Below, piece after piece: positions 5,979 to 8,906 of a stretch of DNA of 8,906 bases. The notes under the pieces are model-generated. The model was given only the letters and a program-made list of their open reading frames with translations, was not told the DNA's origin and searched no databases. The stretch lies in NCBI GenBank assembly GCA_041394885.1, contig JAWKHI010000078.1:1-8906 (forward strand), written 5' to 3'. Position 1 is the stretch's first letter. Each line of letters opens with the position of its first letter. The stretch is from DSOI01 sp041394885 (GTDB lineage Bacteria; Acidobacteriota; Terriglobia; Bryobacterales; Bryobacteraceae). The translations under genes were made by a program, and so were the position numbers.

Positions 5979-6877
5979 GTTGTCGCTTTCTCCGGGGGCT
6001 GCTTCGACCGGGAAAAGTCGGACACCGTAATCTGGTCGAGGGGATTGACTGCCGCTTGTAAGTGCCTTCGCGACAGGTGGAGGTAGATCGCAGTCTCTTT
6101 CAGCCGTTGATGCCCGAGAAGCAGTTGGATGGTGCGCAGGTCGGTGCCCGCTTCGAGCATGTGTGTGGCGAAGCAGTGCCGAAGCGTGTGCGGCCCCAAC
6201 CGCTTTGTGATGCCGGCCCGGAGCGCCGCCTCGTGGCAGGCGTTCCACACGGTCTTGTCAGAGATGGGCTTCTCTTCATCGGTGCTTTCCCAGTGGCTGG
6301 GGAACAGATAGACGCGGGGCTTGACCTTGCACGAACGCCAGTAGTGGCGAAGAGCATCGAGCAGTTTCGGGGTCAATGGCAGTTCGCGATCGCGAGCACC
6401 CTTGCCTTGACGAACATGGATCAACATGAGGGAGCTGTCGATGTCACACACTTTCAGCCTTGAGGCCTCGGTCCGCCGCAACCCGGTGGCATAGAGCAGC
6501 ATCAAGAGTGTGCGGTAGAGCAGGTTGGGTGCCGCTTCAATCAGGCGAGTCACCTCCTCTGGACTGAGCACCACGGGGAGTTTCTTGGGCGTTCTGAGCA
6601 GCGGCAGATTCTCAAAATCCAAATCGCGCCGCTTCAGAACTCGTTTGTAGAGGAACCGCAGGGCTCCCATGCGCAATGCGATAGTTCCGAGCGCCAGCTT
6701 CTTCTCATCGAGCAAGTACAGTTGAAACTGGCCGATCTCTTCGAGTCCCAGGAACTCCGGCGACTTGTTGAAGTACTCGGCAAACTGAGCGACGGCATGC
6801 ACGTAGCCGCGCGCGGTGTCCGGGCTATAGTTACGGCGCCGGAGTTCTTCCAGCATCCGTTCACGAAGTGGGGTCAC
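5975..6877 (-). CDS. Tyrosine recombinase paired with the IS91-like transposase
   Basis: This 300-aa XerC/D-type integrase carries out site-specific DNA cleavage and joining through a 3'-phosphotyrosine. The N-terminal SAM-like core-binding domain covers residues 1-90 and the catalytic domain about 103-285. The full catalytic set is visible: R134 (YATGLRRTE), K159 (QGKGARDRELPL), H230-x2-R233 (GPHTLRHCFATHM), H256 (LLLGH) and Y265 (AIYLHLS). It is therefore likely active. The start is GTG 6877, with AAAGGAG ending about 6 bases upstream; this start lies inside a perfect hairpin. Its stop overlaps the transposase GTG (GTGA), so transposase translation probably depends on it. It may resolve or integrate circular intermediates of the IS91-like element; that role is inferred. 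Confidence 0.93.
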   Translation of the reverse strand: MTPLRERMLEELRRRNYSPDTARGYVHAVAQFAEYFNKSPEFLGLEEIGQFQLYLLDEKKLALGTIALRMGALRFLYKRVLKRRDLDFENLPLLRTPKKLPVVLSPEEVTRLIEAAPNLLYRTLLMLLYATGLRRTEASRLKVCDIDSSLMLIHVRQGKGARDRELPLTPKLLDALRHYWRSCKVKPRVYLFPSHWESTDEEKPISDKTVWNACHEAALRAGITKRLGPHTLRHCFATHMLEAGTDLRTIQLLLGHQRLKETAIYLHLSRRHLQAAVNPLDQITVSDFSRSKQPPEKATT

Positions 6878-6898
6878 AGAAAACTCCTTTCTGTGACC
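6872..6898 (-). promoter_or_regulatory. Perfect 11-5-11 hairpin enclosing the Shine-Dalgarno and start codon of the recombinase
   Basis: GGTCACAGAAA (6872-6882) and TTTCTGTGACC (6888-6898) are perfect inverted repeats separated by five bases. In the recombinase mRNA the loop is GGAGU, the core of the Shine-Dalgarno sequence, and the GUG start (6877-6875) lies in the 3' arm. The stem could limit initiation. The 11-bp arms with a short centre also resemble a tyrosine-recombinase or repressor site, or the hairpin could be the terIS end. Confidence 0.75.
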
Positions 6899-6911
6899 GA
6901 CAATAAACGTT

Positions 6912-7163
6912 GTGGACCACTATCCGTGCCCTTGTTGCGGCAACTTCACCTTCGCCGAACAGCCGCCAGGCACGTGGCTAATCTGCGAAGTCTGTTGGTG
7001 GGAAGATGATCCCGTTCAGTTTGCCGACCCTGGACTTCGCGGCGGCGCCAATCGAGTCAGCCTCACCGAGGCCAAGTCGTACTTTAAGGCGATCCGATTC
7101 AGCTCACCGGAGCGTCGTCGCGATCGTTTGAGATTAGAACATCCATCGAGGCTACTGGAATGA
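6912..7163 (+). CDS. CPCC family cysteine-rich protein
   Basis: This small protein of 83 aa matches the cysteine-rich CPCC family (Pfam Cys_rich_CPCC) over its whole length. It has YPCPCCGNFTF (4-14), a second pair C25-x2-C28 in ICEVCWWEDDPVQ, then the conserved GGANRVSLTEAKSYF (44-58). The two CxxC-type groups suggest a structural zinc site. The family's function is not established. The start is GTG 6912, because an in-frame TGA at 6894-6896 leaves no other usual start codon. No Shine-Dalgarno sequence is visible. It is divergent from the recombinase, with 34 bases between starts, so its original promoter may have been displaced by insertion of the IS91-like element. Length is normal for the family. 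Confidence 0.85.
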   Translation: MDHYPCPCCGNFTFAEQPPGTWLICEVCWWEDDPVQFADPGLRGGANRVSLTEAKSYFKAIRFSSPERRRDRLRLEHPSRLLE

Positions 7164-7389
7164 ACACCTCGAACACCCACGCCACTGCGTCCGCCGCGTC
7201 AGCGGCTTAGTTCTCACGCCCTATCCGTAGAGTAGAATTGTCGTGGCTCGCCTTCCGGGCGGATAGTCGGCGATCCAGACATTATCCGGACGGGCCTCTC
7301 TTTCCGGGCAACTCGCCGCCAGTTCGGAGACGGAAAACGGAGGGCGACTGGTCGCGACAGCATCGAGACCAACGCGCGACACCGCCCCG
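7164..7389. other. Short stretch without a recognised gene
   Basis: The sequence between the CPCC gene and the HAD remnant shows no convincing start or motif. The open frame that leads into the HAD remnant begins after a TAG at 7264-7266 and reads Ser/Thr/Ala-rich sequence unlike a HAD N-terminus. This may be decayed coding DNA. Confidence 0.4.
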
Positions 7390-7577
7390 GAGGACCCGAA
7401 TACTCTGCTTTACGATCGCGCATCGGCAGAGCATCGTCTTGATCCGGCAGATCGTTTCTTCATCGGCGATTCCCCGGCGGATGTGCGCGCCGCCAGACGT
7501 CTCGGAGCACGCGGATTACTGGTCCGCACCGGCTGGGCAGCTGACCCTGGCGTAGTCGAAGAGGCCGCGCCGGCCTA
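7390..7577 (+). pseudogene. C-terminal remnant of a HAD-superfamily phosphatase (GmhB/HisB-N type)
   Basis: In the frame of GAT 7441 the translation reads LDPADRFFIGDSPADV, then RAARRLGARGLLVRTGWA and GVVEEAAPAYAA. The GDSPAD segment is HAD motif IV with its two acidic residues. The following Gly/Ala-rich segment ending in LVRTGWA is typical of HAD-IIIA phosphatases such as heptose-bisphosphate or histidinol-phosphate phosphatase. The nucleophile motif (DxDxT) and the N-terminal half are absent, with a TAG upstream at 7264. The 3' end meets the antisense integrase remnant near 7577. Specific substrate cannot be assigned. Confidence 0.7.
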
Positions 7578-8236
7578 CGCCGCAAATCATGAGGCGCCAG
7601 CGCGGCGATGCCGGCGGCAGCGGCATACTCGCGGGCCACATGCCACACCGCCTTCTCGGTCATCCCGGTTCCCCCAAACGGTTCCTGCCTTCGTCACCCT
7701 CCGAAATATCTTCCCTGTCTGGATCGCCGCGGCTTGCGTCCAACGGTCCAATAGCATCTTGACCCAATCGGATACAGGAACCGTGCGAGTGTGACCACCT
7801 TTGCCATGGAAATCTACGATCGCCCAGTGATCCTCGCGCTGCTGGACACTGCGGATCTCCAGCGACACTGCCTCATGCCAGCGCAGGTCACAAGTAGCAC
7901 TGCCAGCAAGGCGCGATCTCGCCTGCCCTCAAGGCGATCGTCCGGCGAAGTTTGCCAGAGAGTAGCCGCCTGTTCGACCGTCAACCAGTTTCCCAAGCGC
8001 ACTCCGAGGCGCAGGTTAACCGCACCAGGCGCCAGATTGCGCGACTCCAAATGGATTCGATAGCGAACGACTATAGAACGGCTGAAGGAGCGCCGCGGCC
8101 CGGAACAGCACCATTCGATGAACTCGTCGATGGCGTGACGGCAACCGCGTTGGGCATCTGCTGAACTGAGGCTGTTGAGAACGGCGGATTTGGCCAGGTC
8201 GGGCAGTCTGAGGATGGTCTTGGGAATCTGGCGCCG
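7577..8236 (-). pseudogene. Degenerate tyrosine integrase, deleted, frameshifted and truncated
   Basis: A single minus-strand reading opens after a TGA (8239-8237) with LPDLAKSAVLNSLSSADAQ and continues through EFIEWCCSGPRRSFSRSIVV to LESRNLAPGAVNLRLG. It then jumps straight to VRLGNWLTVEQAATLW, so the last part of the core-binding domain (about 30 residues) is missing. A first frameshift near 7889-7896 leads to CDLRWHEAVSLEIRSVQQ (catalytic Arg region) and HGKGGHTRTVPV (catalytic Lys). A second, near 7662-7672, leads to MTEKAVWHVAREY and LAPHDLRR (catalytic His and Arg). Similarity ends there at about 7577, so the second His and the catalytic Tyr are lost. There is no start codon at the 5' end. 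It is unrelated in sequence to the intact recombinase at 5975-6877. Confidence 0.88.
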
Positions 8237-8239
8237 TCA

Positions 8240-8441
8240 ACCGATAGATCGATCATTGGACGGATCGCGCGTAGTCCAGAACAATCCGGAAATGAACCTG
8301 TTGAACACACGCGGATTCCGATTCTCGCGTGCGATGGTTCGAAGCAGCTGTCCGCAGGCACTGGACCGCCCTCGGAAGGAGCATTCCGATCAACTCCGGC
8401 GCCGGCGGTCCGGCGCGGATGGCATGGGTTAGAATCGATGC
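8240..8441. other. Upstream region of the sulfatase gene
   Basis: No gene is recognised here. The sequence before the sulfatase start contains GC-rich inverted repeats (for example CCGGCGCCGG at about 8393-8402). No clear -35/-10 pair or strong Shine-Dalgarno sequence is visible. Confidence 0.4.
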
Positions 8442-8906
8442 GTGATTGACCGAAGACGGTTTCTGGCGGGCGCGGCCCCGTTCATCGTGACGTCGCGAAG
8501 CGTAGCAGCGGCCCAGCGCTCCGCGCCCAACGTGTTGCTGGTGCTGTGCGACCAGATGCGGGGCGACGCGATGAGCGGAACGGGGTCGCCAAACGGACGA
8601 ACTCCGAACCTCGACAAACTGGCGCGCGAAGGCGTTCTGTTCGATCGGTGCTTTTCGAATAACCCGGTGTGCGTTCCTTCCCGGAAGTCCATTTTCAGCG
8701 GACGGTATCCGCATGAGCATGGGAGCCTGACCAACGATGACGGGCATCATTTGCCGTTCGAGGGAAGCTTGGCGGATATGTTGCATCGAAGGGGTTATCG
8801 AACCGGCTACTCCGGCAAGAATCACACCTTCGAAAAGCCTGAGATGAAGAAGTTCGATTTCGCGAGCGTGCGGGACCGGGAGCCATTCCGGAAGTACAAC
8901 GAATAC
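8442..8906 (+). CDS. Tat-exported Cys-type sulfatase, N-terminal part (runs off the window)
   Basis: The first 155 residues of a sulfatase/alkaline-phosphatase-superfamily enzyme that hydrolyses sulfate esters outside the cytoplasm. A twin-arginine signal, DRRRFLAGAAPF (3-14), precedes a hydrophobic stretch and a likely cleavage site after VAAAQ (about residue 25). The mature enzyme starts APNVLLVLCDQMRGD, with the metal-binding D37. C77 in CVPSR (77-81) is the cysteine converted to formylglycine, so the organism should have a formylglycine-generating enzyme or anaerobic maturase. K126 and H128 (SGKNHTF) fit the usual active-site lysine and histidine. GTG 8442 is the only usual in-frame start after the TAG at 8430-8432. 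The substrate cannot be told; the C-terminal two thirds lie beyond the window. Confidence 0.93.
   Translation, partial: MIDRRRFLAGAAPFIVTSRSVAAAQRSAPNVLLVLCDQMRGDAMSGTGSPNGRTPNLDKLAREGVLFDRCFSNNPVCVPSRKSIFSGRYPHEHGSLTNDDGHHLPFEGSLADMLHRRGYRTGYSGKNHTFEKPEMKKFDFASVRDREPFRKYNEY

Larger units (their letters stand above)
4576..6900 (-). mobile_element. IS91-like rolling-circle element with coupled tyrosine recombinase and HUH transposase
   Basis: Two minus-strand genes overlap by four bases: a tyrosine recombinase (6877-5975) and an HUH/Y2 transposase (5978-4797). Such recombinase-transposase pairs are known next to each other in IS91-type elements. Neither end is certain. The recombinase side must lie between its start and the divergent gene at 6912. 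The transposase side is placed at a GAAC tetranucleotide (4576-4579) followed by an oriIS-like sequence. IS91-type insertion makes no target duplication, so the ends cannot be confirmed from the flanks. Confidence 0.7.

Noticed and set aside
5979..6248. 90-residue N-terminal extension of the HUH transposase
   Set aside because: It overlaps the recombinase gene out of frame and is Arg/His/Ala-rich. The GTG at 5978 overlapping the recombinase stop is a far better start.
8253..8825. 190-codon minus-strand open frame across the sulfatase start
   Set aside because: Antisense to the clearly coding Tat signal and CVPSR region; a shadow frame.

Overview
The window is a high-GC bacterial accessory region that consists mostly of mobile DNA. 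No rRNA or tRNA is visible, so taxonomy is a guess. An Acidobacteriota (Solibacter-like) or similar soil bacterium would fit the GC-rich codon use, the Tat-exported Cys-type sulfatase, and the combination of an IS21-like element with ParB-type and small accessory genes. This rests on family recollection, not on a search.

Region 1 (about 2-3968, + strand) is one complete, unusually gene-rich IS21-like element. It carries five tightly packed co-directional genes: a four-cysteine zinc-binding-type protein, a ParB-like protein, an IstA-type DDE transposase (D122, D184, E230), an IstB AAA+ ATPase with Walker A and B, and a 109-aa protein of unknown role. Two adjacent 24-bp units lie at each end in inverted orientation, and an 11-bp perfect inverted repeat lies outermost. 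IstA and IstB are the expected core (integrase plus target-selecting ATPase). The other three are constant-looking accessory genes inside the same ends.

Region 2 (3969 to about 4575) has no recognisable gene. Region 3 (about 4576-6900, - strand) is an IS91-like element with two translationally coupled genes: a tyrosine recombinase followed by an HUH/Y2 transposase (HPHIH; Y257 and Y261). The two overlap by four bases (GTGA). A perfect 11-5-11 hairpin at the 5' end of the recombinase gene holds its Shine-Dalgarno sequence in the loop and its start codon in the stem. A GAAC tetranucleotide followed by a CCTATGGGG-containing sequence at 4576-4597 is a candidate oriIS end.

Region 4 (6912-8240) is a small gene plus a graveyard. 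A GTG-initiated CPCC cysteine-rich protein begins only 34 bases from the divergent recombinase start. It is followed by a remnant of a HAD-type phosphatase (+) that runs head-on into a decayed tyrosine integrase (-). That integrase has an internal deletion, two frameshifts and a lost catalytic tyrosine.

Region 5 (8442 to window end) is the N-terminal part of a Tat-exported sulfatase with a CVPSR FGly motif, probably the first ordinary chromosomal gene to the right.

The most notable item is the five-gene IS21-like element, with its ParB-like and zinc-finger accessory genes and repeated end sites. Next is the start-codon hairpin of the recombinase-HUH pair.
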